DNA of 64,000 bases from the NCBI GenBank assembly GCA_031292515.1, contig JARLGZ010000277.1, forward strand, positions 1 through 64,000, given 5' to 3'. The notes beneath the pieces were generated by a model. That model was not told the origin of the DNA, made no database searches, and worked only from the letters and a program-made list of their open reading frames with translations. The position numbers were made by a program, and so were the translations under genes. Position 1 is the stretch's first letter; each line of letters opens with the position of its first letter. Source of the DNA: Puia sp. Lineage in GTDB: Bacteria > Bacteroidota > Bacteroidia > Chitinophagales > Chitinophagaceae. Positions 28,270 to 36,444 of this stretch are shown one piece after another.

Positions 28270-28596
28270 TTATCGGCCGGCCTGACCGTTCCGAATCCAA
28301 TAGGGTTTGTAACCCAGCGGGAGTTTTCCGGTGTTTTTGAGGAATGTGTAAATTTCCTTGTCAAATTCGGACTCTACGGTGGACACCAAGAGTACGTTTA
28401 TCAATAGGCTAATAGCACGATTTTCCGGGTCATATTCGAGGAGTGCCGCCTTTAAATTTTTCTTCGAAGTATACCGTCCCATCGGGATCGGCATAAATTC
28501 ATCGTCTATCGATTTGTAATCAACTTCCTCTCCCGCATGATTTATCGAAATTTCTTCGACATGCAACCAGAGTTTGTAATGTTTTTTGTGGGCCAT
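28270..28596 (-). CDS. Hypothetical small protein
   Basis: A 108-residue acidic protein starting MAHKKHYKLWLHVEEISI and containing EVDYKSIDDEFMPIPMG. No signal peptide, membrane segment or known motif. The start ATG at 28596 is the only reasonable one. It is the last of a series of small minus-strand genes (28.3-33.5 kb) typical of mobile-element cargo. Family not recognised. Confidence 0.6.
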   Translation of the reverse strand: MAHKKHYKLWLHVEEISINHAGEEVDYKSIDDEFMPIPMGRYTSKKNLKAALLEYDPENRAISLLINVLLVSTVESEFDKEIYTFLKNTGKLPLGYKPYWIRNGQAGR

Positions 28597-28724
28597 AATG
28601 ATTGACGGTTATTCGACACCGAAAAACGTTTTTATTTTTTGAATTTTTATGAAGTGATCCGGTAAATCAAAATGCAGAGCGTCGCATAAGATGCAGGAAT
28701 CAACAACTGGTTTTCGAATCTATT

Positions 28725-29201
28725 TCATAGGGTGTCATTTTGATCTATGGCTTCTATTGAAAATTCAAAAGTCCAGAAGTCCTCACCGGTGTTTTTGCCA
28801 ACCGCTGTAAAACGAGCAGTACCGTCCTTAAACACTTCCATCTTACAGCAATCAATCCGTTGTTCGGGCTGGGAAAAGCTGTCCCTTTCGCCGTCTTCTT
28901 CGAATTCGACAAAAGACCAGGACAGTTCCTGAAGTATGTCCGTCCTATGGACGGAATCTTCTGCTATGCTTTCAGCCCAATCGTCGAGGGAATGCAGATA
29001 CCATCCGTCCGGACTATCCCAATAGATCAGACTGAACATATCCGCATTGTATGGAATTAACTTTGCCGCCAACGACCTTTCTTTGAGCGTTTTAATATAC
29101 CCAGGGGTCATTTGCACCAAGACGAAGTCGCAGGAATCCCATTCAGAAGAGACACCTGCTTTTATCATTAGCCAATCGGTTTGTGTTTTGGATAGTTTCA
29201 T
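28725..29201 (-). CDS. Hypothetical protein, intact member of a duplicated module
   Basis: A 158-residue acidic protein starting MKLSKTQTDWLMIKAGV and ending with the strand-rich tail GEDFWTFEFSIEAIDQNDTL. I do not recognise the family. A decayed copy of its last 25 or so residues exists at 30211-30294, downstream of the second DUF6908-like gene, so this gene and its upstream neighbour were duplicated as a unit. It lies 118 bases downstream of the first DUF6908-like gene, with a hairpin between them. Confidence 0.65.
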   Translation of the reverse strand: MKLSKTQTDWLMIKAGVSSEWDSCDFVLVQMTPGYIKTLKERSLAAKLIPYNADMFSLIYWDSPDGWYLHSLDDWAESIAEDSVHRTDILQELSWSFVEFEEDGERDSFSQPEQRIDCCKMEVFKDGTARFTAVGKNTGEDFWTFEFSIEAIDQNDTL

Positions 29202-29272
29202 ATCGATTCGGCCCTATTACCAGAGGGCGATCTGTATTTGTTGGTGAATGAGTAATGGAAATTTCTAAAGTC

Positions 29273-29300
29273 AGCCGTCGCCGGTCGTCCGGCAACGGCT
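29273..29300 (-). other. Hairpin between two genes of the duplicated module
   Basis: A 12-bp stem AGCCGTCGCCGG / CCGGCAACGGCT (one mismatch) with a 4-base loop. It is conserved, with a different loop, at 30336-30366. No strong T-run follows, so it may attenuate or stabilise RNA rather than terminate. Confidence 0.55.
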
Positions 29301-29319
29301 ATTATCGGGAGGCCTTCGT

Positions 29320-29775
29320 CTAATAAAATGTAGCGGGATCGACCTTGAGGAAACCCTGACTCTTTATGTTTTTTAGCCAATTACCAGCAAACAAAGCATG
29401 ATCGGCCTGCCAGCTTTTAACGATACCTCGGACTCTACCATCTTTGATCCGAATGCTTTTACGCGCAATGCCAAGAATGTCATGGAAGAAGTAACAAGGG
29501 TAGATAGTCATGAATTCAAATTGATCTTTCTCACGCCTGTTGTCAACCACGAGAAACCCAATCTCAGGATCCCGCAGCTCATCACCTCCCTGAGTATTGT
29601 AATGCGCGAGACTGTAGTGGCTCGCAACTCCAAAGGGAGTTAAGATATTCTCTTCCAATTTCTCCAAAACGAGTGGCATATACCCTTCGTATTCAAGACG
29701 CATATGCTCGTGGCCGTCCATTTTTTCAAGGATTCCCGCAAATGTTTGGGTCGCTTGCTGATTGATTTTTTTCAT
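29320..29775 (-). CDS. DUF6908-like protein, copy 1
   Basis: About 151 residues from ATG 29775 (MKKINQQATQTFAGILEKM). The frame is open further upstream, but the repeat element ends there and the paralogue supports this start. The patterns HMRLEYEGYMPLVLEKLEEN, IGFLVVDNRREKD and FMTIYPCYFFHDILG resemble DUF6908 proteins, common in Bacteroidota conjugative and mobilisable elements. Function unknown. It is closely related to the protein at 30385-30840 along its whole length, and both genes are preceded by the same inverted-repeat element. Confidence 0.7.
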   Translation of the reverse strand: MKKINQQATQTFAGILEKMDGHEHMRLEYEGYMPLVLEKLEENILTPFGVASHYSLAHYNTQGGDELRDPEIGFLVVDNRREKDQFEFMTIYPCYFFHDILGIARKSIRIKDGRVRGIVKSWQADHALFAGNWLKNIKSQGFLKVDPATFY

Positions 29776-29848
29776 AACACTTATTTTTTTGATTGGTTCG
29801 AATTCGGCATGACGCCTCATTCATTCAACCGTAGCGACCAGCACTACT

Positions 29849-30049
29849 ATTCTGCGGAGGGAAAGTCAAGGTTGGAGAAAAAAAATACTACCGCGACGGA
29901 TGTCTCCGAGACCAGGAGGAGGCATAAGAGATCCGATGAGTGGCGAAGCGACTGAGGATCGGTTAGCGTGTGGAGATTTTTTTTTGGAACCTGCGAACGA
30001 TACGACCAAAGGGAGTAAAGTGAAGACCTTGACTTTACCGGAGCAGAAT
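29849..30049. repeat. Noncoding inverted-repeat element, copy A
   Basis: Two 24-nt arms (29849-29872 and 30026-30049) are inverted repeats of each other. ATTCTGC and AAAGTCAAGGT match, with a small central mismatch. They enclose about 150 nt with conserved blocks (GTGTGGAGATTTTTTT followed by GGAACC, and GGAG followed by an A-run before ATAC). Nearly the same sequence occurs as copy B, and a diverged form as copy C. It precedes the DUF6908-like gene on the minus strand. Structured RNA leader, or palindromic promoter region; no coding frame is shared by all copies. Confidence 0.7.
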
Positions 30050-30210
30050 CGTATTTTTCGGTTGTTTGTATGAATAAGAGGTATCAACCGTATTCGGCAT
30101 AAACGGTGTCTGGCTATTTTCTCGGATTTTGATTGGATTCGCGGCCTTTTAACAATGAGTGGTGAGGAGAAGGAAGGGCCCCCGTTTCAGGGTGCACACG
30201 GATCGGGCTT

Positions 30211-30294
30211 TTATAAAATGGAAAGGGCATCTATGGAAAACCCGAATGTCCAGAAGTCTTCCTCGGTATATTTTCCGGCACGGTTACGCATCCG
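30211..30294 (-). pseudogene. C-terminal remnant of the 158-residue protein gene
   Basis: On the minus strand this reads GKYTEEDFWTFGFSIDAL before a stop at 30211. It aligns with GKNTGEDFWTFEFSIEAI at the end of the intact gene at 28725. The rest of the gene is missing; DNA upstream joins directly to the sequence normally found before that gene. A deletion removed the gene body after the duplication. Confidence 0.75.
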
Positions 30295-30335
30295 GTATTT
30301 ATTTGTCTGTGAATAGAAAATGATGTTTTGAAGTG

Positions 30336-30366
30336 AGCCGTCGCCGGAAAGCTGCCGGCAACGGCT
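30336..30366 (-). other. Second copy of the intergenic hairpin
   Basis: AGCCGTCGCCGG and CCGGCAACGGCT as at 29273-29300, but with a 7-base loop. Its preservation beside a decayed gene suggests it belongs to the DUF6908-like transcript. Confidence 0.55.
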
Positions 30367-30384
30367 GAATAGACTTCATCTTTA

Positions 30385-30840
30385 TCAGAAAAGGCGGGTT
30401 GGCTTCATTATTAGAAAGCCCTGCTGACCAATGTTTTTCAGCCAGGTATTAGCAAAAACAGTATGGTCGGACTGCCAACGCTTGTTGATGGAAATGACTT
30501 GCCCATGTTCAATCCCCAAACTGTGTTGCTCAGTTCCTGTGACGTCATTCAAAAAGTAGCAGGGGAAAATGCCCATAAATTCTACTTCTTCTTTGTCGAG
30601 GCGAAAGTCAATGACTAAAAAGTTCATTTTCGGAACTCTCAACACTTTCCCTTCCCAGGTTTGCTCGTGTTCCAAACTGTACCTGATCGTGATGCCAACG
30701 GGAGTAACTATGTTTTCTTCCAGCTTTTCCATGACAAGCGGCAGATACCCGTTCAACTCCAGTCGCATGTGTTGATGGTCGTTTAATCTTTCTAATAGCA
30801 CCGCAAAGACTTTGTTCGATTCATGATTAACTCTTTTCAT
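30385..30840 (-). CDS. DUF6908-like protein, copy 2
   Basis: About 151 residues from ATG 30840 (MKRVNHESNKVFAVLLERL). It matches copy 1 throughout: HMRLELNGYLPLVMEKLEEN, MNFLVIDFRLDKE, FMGIFPCYFLNDVTG, and a WLKNIGQQGFL tail. The protein has diverged far more than the noncoding element upstream, which is nearly identical in the two copies. Function unknown; a tandem duplicate inside the accessory region. Confidence 0.7.
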   Translation of the reverse strand: MKRVNHESNKVFAVLLERLNDHQHMRLELNGYLPLVMEKLEENIVTPVGITIRYSLEHEQTWEGKVLRVPKMNFLVIDFRLDKEEVEFMGIFPCYFLNDVTGTEQHSLGIEHGQVISINKRWQSDHTVFANTWLKNIGQQGFLIMKPTRLF

Positions 30841-30920
30841 AACATTCCATTTTTTAAGTAATGATTGATCCGAATTCGGCATAACGCCTCATTCATTCAA
30901 CCGTAGCGACCAGCACTACT

Positions 30921-31118
30921 ATTCTGCGGAGGGAAAGTTAAGGTTGGAAAAAAAATACTACCGCGACGGATGTCTCCGACACCCGGAGGAGGCATAAAAG
31001 TCCAATGAATGGCGGAGCCATCAAGGATCGGTTTGCGTGTGGAGATTTTTTTTTGGAATCCGCGAACGATACGACCAGAGGGAGTAAAGTGAAGACCTTG
31101 ACTTTACTGGAGCAGAAT
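30921..31118. repeat. Noncoding inverted-repeat element, copy B
   Basis: Arms at 30921-30944 and 31095-31118, similar to copy A along its entire length and into the flanks. An inner hairpin differs from copy A but still pairs: ATGGC/GCCAT here, against AGTxGC/GCxACT in A. On the plus strand the right arm contains TTG and, 20 bases later, TATTTTGC, which resembles an outward-facing promoter. Confidence 0.7.
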
Positions 31119-31310
31119 CGTATTTTGCGGTTGTTTGTATGAATGAGCCTGCGGGTGGGAATTTTTATAAACTCTTGCAAGAATTTATAAAAATCAGCGG
31201 TGGCCATTATGAATATAGGGATGTTCACCCCTGCAAGGATTGCCCCCATCGAAAGCACAGACAGTTGAAGAAGTGGCTATTTGTCGATAATCTGAGACAA
31301 CTGTGGCTCT

Positions 31311-31658
31311 TTAGTGATAGGGGTCATGGTATCCCGGCGGAGTGGTCTGCTCCCTTCCGCTCCCTTCCAATAACAGCAGGGGGTTGGTTTCATTTTCGAT
31401 CGAATCCGGGATGACGCCTCTGTAAATGGATTCAAACCAAACCGTGTCGTAAACCCGGCTTTCAATGACCCGATGAGCATCGGGTGGCGTGTAGGCTTTA
31501 AGAACATCATAAAAGGCAACGGCTTGCTTTTTATCAGTATAGGCCTTCATGATTGTATCCGCTTTGATGACTATGTCTGCCTTAATACCCGTGTATCCAG
31601 GCTGTTCCGCCGGAACAATGAAAGTCCAAACGATGTAGGTTACCACATATTTCCACAT
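31311..31658 (-). CDS. Hypothetical small protein
   Basis: A 115-residue protein starting MWKYVVTYIVWTFIVPAE, with DTIMKAYTDKKQAVAFYDVL after it. The opening strand followed by a helix with conserved KKQAVAFY resembles small proteins from Bacteroidota phages and plasmids. The first 17 residues are hydrophobic but no clear signal cleavage site follows. A competing plus-strand frame at 31139-31414 overlaps its end; I prefer this gene because of its start and its neighbours on the same strand. Confidence 0.5.
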   Translation of the reverse strand: MWKYVVTYIVWTFIVPAEQPGYTGIKADIVIKADTIMKAYTDKKQAVAFYDVLKAYTPPDAHRVIESRVYDTVWFESIYRGVIPDSIENETNPLLLLEGSGREQTTPPGYHDPYH

Positions 31659-31693
31659 GGCGGTTATTAAGCGGTTTTAGAGGTTCTTTGATT

Positions 31694-32590
31694 TCAAGAA
31701 TATTTTCGAATGTTTTGAAAAGGGTCAAGTTGGATGGCTTCCTCCTTTGATATGATTGTACGAAGGGGCCTTGTCGGATAGGACAGCTCCAACCAGTCGG
31801 GAAACGACAATACGGGGGATTGGTAAGCGGTTGCCCGCCCCCTGTTTAAATTGGACGTTTTCTCTACATAGCTGCTGTATTCGGCTTGTACCCGGATGAC
31901 ATCTTCCCTTGCAAACTGTCTGTTTGACTTGCTGTTGGGTGATTTCCTGCTGGCGGCATCCGGGTTTTCCATGGCGCCGGCCGGTTGAAGGTATTTCCAG
32001 ACACCCAACACCGTCCGCTCCACTACACCGTCCAGGTTTTCCTGTATCACCGATTTTGCCAGCCTCGTCGCAATGGATGCACCGGAAACGCTTTTAAACT
32101 TGCTTATCATTTTACCTTCCAGGTCGAACAACCCTACCGGATCTTTTGCTTCATTACATCTCTCCTTTGGCGGAAAGGTCTGATGATCGAAATACGACCA
32201 ATAGAATCCACCACAGGTAGTCCGCCACTTTATCGCGGCCATGATGCCACGAGGGTCCCTACCGACTGTGCAGGCCGCCTCTGCAACTGTATTCCATCTC
32301 TTGGCGAGTACGCTAACCAGGGTATACTGGTATACCGGCTTGAACTTTTCCGTTTGCAGCCCCCGTACGTCAATGGTTGCTGGCGGTGTATTATCGAAGG
32401 CCCTCCAGATCCCATGGGTGGTGCAATCCTTTTTGCCCAGTATACAGTCTTCTATGGCAGTTTGAGATAAAAATACCGCCCTGGAGGCACCCACCACACT
32501 ATTGTAGACACCTATGAGCGCACCTTCGATATTATATTGACCCAATTTTTTCCCGTGCAACGTCATGCCTTTAACCCTCCTTTTTGCCAT
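31694..32590 (-). CDS. Protein of three NUMOD1-like DNA-binding repeats, no nuclease
   Basis: 298 residues. Three repeats of the NUMOD1 pattern are visible: QYNIEGALIGVYNSVVGAS with IEDCILGKKDCTTHGIWRAF (about 18-65), QYTLVSVLAKRWNTVAEA with GFYWSYF (about 88-134), and LFDLEGKMISKFKSVSGAS with VLGVWKYL (about 153-202). NUMOD1 normally sits behind GIY-YIG or HNH homing-endonuclease domains as a DNA-reading module; neither nuclease motif is present. The C-terminal 100 residues are basic and then unstructured. Possible roles are a DNA-binding regulator or an orphaned recognition module. Confidence 0.7.
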   Translation of the reverse strand: MAKRRVKGMTLHGKKLGQYNIEGALIGVYNSVVGASRAVFLSQTAIEDCILGKKDCTTHGIWRAFDNTPPATIDVRGLQTEKFKPVYQYTLVSVLAKRWNTVAEAACTVGRDPRGIMAAIKWRTTCGGFYWSYFDHQTFPPKERCNEAKDPVGLFDLEGKMISKFKSVSGASIATRLAKSVIQENLDGVVERTVLGVWKYLQPAGAMENPDAASRKSPNSKSNRQFAREDVIRVQAEYSSYVEKTSNLNRGRATAYQSPVLSFPDWLELSYPTRPLRTIISKEEAIQLDPFQNIRKYS

Positions 32591-32937
32591 CCTTTATATT
32601 CTATTCTTCGTTCAAGTGATAAAAGAACCCCAACCGGGGCCGCTATAAGCGCAGGCATTCGGTTAAATACTAAGCGGGGATTTAACATATATGTCCAGTT
32701 TATAATAGGTCGTTGTTATAATACAACCAGTCCCCCTTGAACAACCTATTTAAAAGAAGATTTTTGAAAAAAAAGAGGAGGTAGATGTCCGTTGGTACGC
32801 GGACGAAGAAAATCTTACATAAATTCAAAAAAAAGATGATTTTATTCCGTTTTTTTTCTCCTTTCTCCGTTTTATAGGAAAGAGGGTTGGCGGTGTCCAT
32901 GGGGAGCCGTTTATATAATGGCTCGCGCGATGGGTGG
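32591..32937. other. Intergenic region upstream of the NUMOD1 gene
   Basis: AT-rich with long A and T runs, and no convincing gene. It contains the 5' region of the NUMOD1-repeat gene (minus strand) and the downstream region of the 197-residue gene. A short hairpin GTTG/CAAC at about 32712-32727 is the only structure I see. Confidence 0.4.
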
Positions 32938-33531
32938 TCACCTCAGCGAGGATGCATTCGCATTTGCCGACGAAAAAATTGATGTCTCTTTCAGGATATT
33001 GCTGATATCTTCAGGCGTCAGCGCGGTACCTTCATTTCTGTCTTCTTTTAATTTTTCAATATTTTCGAGTGCCCATGATACCAGGCTGAACAGTAAATTG
33101 ACGGGTAGGTGTTTATCCCTGGCGACGACCCGAATGCCCATCCCGAGGTTTTTCCAATTGCCGTCTTTAGGGCCATACACAAAATCATCCCCATCTATGT
33201 AATCCCATCTAACTGTAAAAAAGGGTTGATTGTCCGCTGTTTGATAATCAATAAATAACCAAACCCGCTGCGTCTTGTACGGGGCTGTATTGCTTATAAA
33301 GACGGAAACCATTTCCTGGCATGCCAGTCCCAGCACATTCACTGCCTTATTGTCCAGGCGATCCTCTCGATGGGTGGTAATGACCACGTCAGCACCAAAG
33401 ACGTTCCGCCGAAGATCCCTGGTCGCTTGCAGGGGGATGGCTAACCGAGAGCCGGATCCTGATGTTGAAACACGTTTCCCGGCTTGAGGGCCCATGGAGA
33501 CAGCGAGTTTTTTCATCCAATCAATGAGCAT
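32938..33531 (-). CDS. Hypothetical protein
   Basis: 197 residues, starting MLIDWMKKLAVSMGPQAG. No signal peptide. The central part FTVRWDYIDGDDFVYGP and a helical C-terminus ending SANANASSLR suggest a soluble alpha+beta protein. I recognise no family. It is divergent from the MG2/TonB-plug operon and lies among mobile cargo genes. Confidence 0.6.
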   Translation of the reverse strand: MLIDWMKKLAVSMGPQAGKRVSTSGSGSRLAIPLQATRDLRRNVFGADVVITTHREDRLDNKAVNVLGLACQEMVSVFISNTAPYKTQRVWLFIDYQTADNQPFFTVRWDYIDGDDFVYGPKDGNWKNLGMGIRVVARDKHLPVNLLFSLVSWALENIEKLKEDRNEGTALTPEDISNILKETSIFSSANANASSLR

Positions 33532-33630
33532 AGTTGTTTATTGCTTAAAACAACTTCACCAGCGTGATTAACCCATCCGCGTTGCATTTTTCCCGTTCCT
33601 CCCAGGGTACATCCTATTCCTGACTGGCCA

Positions 33631-33681
33631 AATAAAACAAGCTGCCTGATGGGTTACCAGGGTCAGTTGGTTTGTTTTATT
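33631..33681. repeat. Inverted repeat between divergent genes
   Basis: Perfect 10-bp arms AATAAAACAA (33631-33640) and TTGTTTTATT (33672-33681) are separated by 31 bases. It sits between the 197-residue gene and the MG2/plug operon, where an operator or regulatory hairpin would lie. Confidence 0.5.
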
Positions 33682-33776
33682 AGTTGCCTTGACGCCGATT
33701 CATTAATCTTTATTTACAATTATCCATAACAGTTACCCCTAACAATCATTCAATGTTAATCAGCAACCTATTGAAG

Positions 33777-36440
33777 ATGAACCGCTTACTAAGGACTGGA
33801 CAGATCGCTTTCTTTGTTCTGACCTGGGGACAGTCAATCGCACAGATATCGGTCACCCAGGGGCGGCCCTTGGCAAGCCAGGATAGTTTGCGGGTGGGCT
33901 CCGTCTTTTTTCAGCAGTTTGGCCAGGTGTCGCAGAGGTTTCCCGAGGAAAAGATTCACCTCCAACTGGACCGGGACCGGTATTTTGCCGGGGACACGAT
34001 CTGGTTCAGGTCTTACTTTTTTTTGGGGGGAGTACCGGGGGCCTGCAGCCAATCGATGCGGGTCGAACTTTATAAAGACAGCACACTTGTTGAAAGCAAA
34101 TCTTATCCGGTCGGTTTCGCTGGCGAACTGGAACTGCCGGAAAATCTCGCAGAGGGGTATTATATAATACAGGCTTATACTCCCTGGATGGCAAATTTCG
34201 ACCCAACACTCTTCTACCGCCGAACCGTCCAGGTTTACCAGCTTCGCCGGGCTAATGAGAAACGGTTAGAAGGACCGATTGCTGGAAGCCGAATGAAGGT
34301 AAAGAGCAGCCCAGCAACGAATACGCAGATGGAATCGGCAGACACCAGCCAGCTCGGAGGAAAAGATTCGTTGACATTGAATCAGTCGGAAACTTCGGTC
34401 ATCCCACACCGTCTGGATGTCCAGTTTCTCCCGGAAGGGGGCGCCTCCATCGAGGAGGTCTATTCCCGGGTGGCATTTATCGCCACGGACGATTGGGGTA
34501 ATCCGGACTCTATACAGGGGTGGATAGTGAACAATACGGGGGATACGGTTGCCCGCCTGGAGACGGCCCATGAGGGGATGGGCAGTTTCGATTATATACC
34601 GCACACGGGGCGGATCTATTACGCGCATATACATTCGCCATTCGGAGACCGGGAAGTTCCGTTGCCGGCAGCCCAGCCGGACGGGATATCCATCCAGGTG
34701 ATGCCGATGGAGGACGGTCAAAAGGGGGTGAAGATCACCCTCCGGGCTCCCGGCAAAAGCAGGTACTTCAATCACACACTGCATATATTGGGTTCGATGT
34801 TCGGGAACCCGGTGTTTGAAGCGACCGCTCACATAACGGAAACCTTGCGTGTCTTCGACGGGATCATTCCCACCGATCATTTTGTCAATGGTTTGCTACG
34901 GATCTCCGTAATCGATGAAGACTCCCTGCCGCTGGCCGAGCGGGTGGTCTTTATCCGCCCGAAGCCCCTTTTTTTGAATCCGCAATGGCAGTTGGATACG
35001 CTGGATATCTCCCGGAGGGGACTGAATGGCTGGTCCTTGCATTTTCCCGACAGCGTAAAGGGCAGCCTCTCCATCTCGGTGACGGACGCCGACGCCCTAC
35101 CAGACCTGCAGCATTCGGACAATATATTCACTGACCTACTGCTTACCGAGGACCTGGCGCCCGGGAATCGGACATCAGATGACCAAAGAGAGTTACGGGG
35201 AAGGATCCCCGATCCGGGATATTACTTCCAACAGGCCCCGGACAGCGCTCAAAGAGACGCTTACCTGGACCTCGTGATGATGACCCATGGGTGGCGTTCC
35301 TTTGGCTGGAAGGAGATCCGAAACCCGGCGAGCCTCCCCGCCATCCGGTATCCGATGGGGGAAGCGCTGAACTTTCCGGGAAAGGCACTCTTCGAATTTG
35401 GGCATAAGCCGATCCGGAACAAAGAGCTCACCATCCTCCTCCAATCCCCCTCGATCCCTACACAGATTGTGATGACGCAGGCGGATTCGGGGGGACATTT
35501 TTATTTGAGCGGGCTGCAGTTCTTCGATACAGCCACCGCTTTTTTTCAGATCAACGAGCAAGGCAATCCGGCCAAGAATATCCGGTTGCTGCTCGACCCG
35601 GCGCTCAGATTCCCCCCATCCTATCCGATGGATGAATATTCCAGCATGGATAAAGGGCTGACGCAAGACACGATTTTTCGCGCCAGCGCGGGTAAAAAAG
35701 CGGAAGTGGACAGGGAGATACATCGGTTCAATCAGGCCCGGGAGTTGAAGGAAATCGTGATAAAAAGCGACAAGGACAGTCCCAGGCTGCAATTGCAGGA
35801 GCTGGATGACCGGTATGCCTTTGGGATGTTTCATGATACCCAGGGGTACGGCTTCGATTTTATTCATCACCCGGAGTATGCCATCGGGACCAACGTGATA
35901 AAATTCCTGGAGGGCCGCATTCCCAGCCTGGTCCTCAAAGGGGGCGGCATTGTCGATACGTCCCTTTCCTATCGGGGAGGCGGGTGTCCTGCCCTATTCC
36001 TCGACGAAATGCCCGCGACGTTCAGGGACATCCTCGACGTCCCCATGACCAATATTGCCTATGTCAAATTCATTTCACCCCCTTTTATGGGCGCTCCCTT
36101 CGGAGGAGCCAATGGCGCCCTGGTGGTCTATACAAAACACGGTGAAGACCTCCTGGGTGAAGCAACCGGTCTGAACCGACTCACGCTTAAAGGATATGCC
36201 GTGTCCCGACAGTTTTATTCACCCCTTTATGACAAAGAAGATGACGGCAGACAGGACTCCCTGGCGGACTACCGGATCACCCTGGCCTGGAAGCCCTATG
36301 TCCCGCTTAACAGTGAGCAGGTCGCCAGAATCCGGTTCTTCAATAACGATCACTGTAAACAGGTAAGGGTGACTGTGGAAGGAATGGATAATTCCGGAAA
36401 ACTGTTGCATTTTGAAAAGATTGTCCAGGGCAACGAATAA
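33777..36440 (+). CDS. Surface protein with MG2 domain and TonB-plug-like domain
   Basis: About 887 residues from ATG 33777 (MNRLLRTGQIAFFVLTWGQS), which gives a signal peptide ending IAQ; another ATG lies 8 codons upstream. Residues 45-160 show the macroglobulin MG2 pattern: PEEKIHLQLDRDRYFAGDTI and YYIIQAYTPWM. A TonB-receptor plug-like region sits near the C-terminus: TNVIKFLEGRIPSLVLKGGG and FGGANGALVVYTKHG. No beta-barrel follows. Such proteins are common in Chitinophagaceae, and their role at the outer membrane is unknown. The poly-XRE gene starts 4 bases after its stop, so they are probably co-transcribed. Confidence 0.8.
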   Translation: MNRLLRTGQIAFFVLTWGQSIAQISVTQGRPLASQDSLRVGSVFFQQFGQVSQRFPEEKIHLQLDRDRYFAGDTIWFRSYFFLGGVPGACSQSMRVELYKDSTLVESKSYPVGFAGELELPENLAEGYYIIQAYTPWMANFDPTLFYRRTVQVYQLRRANEKRLEGPIAGSRMKVKSSPATNTQMESADTSQLGGKDSLTLNQSETSVIPHRLDVQFLPEGGASIEEVYSRVAFIATDDWGNPDSIQGWIVNNTGDTVARLETAHEGMGSFDYIPHTGRIYYAHIHSPFGDREVPLPAAQPDGISIQVMPMEDGQKGVKITLRAPGKSRYFNHTLHILGSMFGNPVFEATAHITETLRVFDGIIPTDHFVNGLLRISVIDEDSLPLAERVVFIRPKPLFLNPQWQLDTLDISRRGLNGWSLHFPDSVKGSLSISVTDADALPDLQHSDNIFTDLLLTEDLAPGNRTSDDQRELRGRIPDPGYYFQQAPDSAQRDAYLDLVMMTHGWRSFGWKEIRNPASLPAIRYPMGEALNFPGKALFEFGHKPIRNKELTILLQSPSIPTQIVMTQADSGGHFYLSGLQFFDTATAFFQINEQGNPAKNIRLLLDPALRFPPSYPMDEYSSMDKGLTQDTIFRASAGKKAEVDREIHRFNQARELKEIVIKSDKDSPRLQLQELDDRYAFGMFHDTQGYGFDFIHHPEYAIGTNVIKFLEGRIPSLVLKGGGIVDTSLSYRGGGCPALFLDEMPATFRDILDVPMTNIAYVKFISPPFMGAPFGGANGALVVYTKHGEDLLGEATGLNRLTLKGYAVSRQFYSPLYDKEDDGRQDSLADYRITLAWKPYVPLNSEQVARIRFFNNDHCKQVRVTVEGMDNSGKLLHFEKIVQGNE

Positions 36441-36444
36441 AGCA

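Noticed and set aside
29866-31258. Similar minus-strand frames within repeat copies A and B as a conserved protein
   Set aside because: Copy C does not keep the same frame at the aligned position; similarity reflects DNA conservation rather than coding.
31139-31414. 91-codon plus-strand frame just after repeat copy B, with a CKDCPH motif and a promoter-like sequence upstream
   Set aside because: It overlaps the minus-strand 115-residue gene, and the equivalent site after copy A encodes only about ten codons. Kept as an open possibility, not as a gene.
28600-33700. CRISPR array or tandem-repeat array among the small genes
   Set aside because: Repeats here are few, long and widely spaced, not short regular repeats with spacers; no Cas genes are present.
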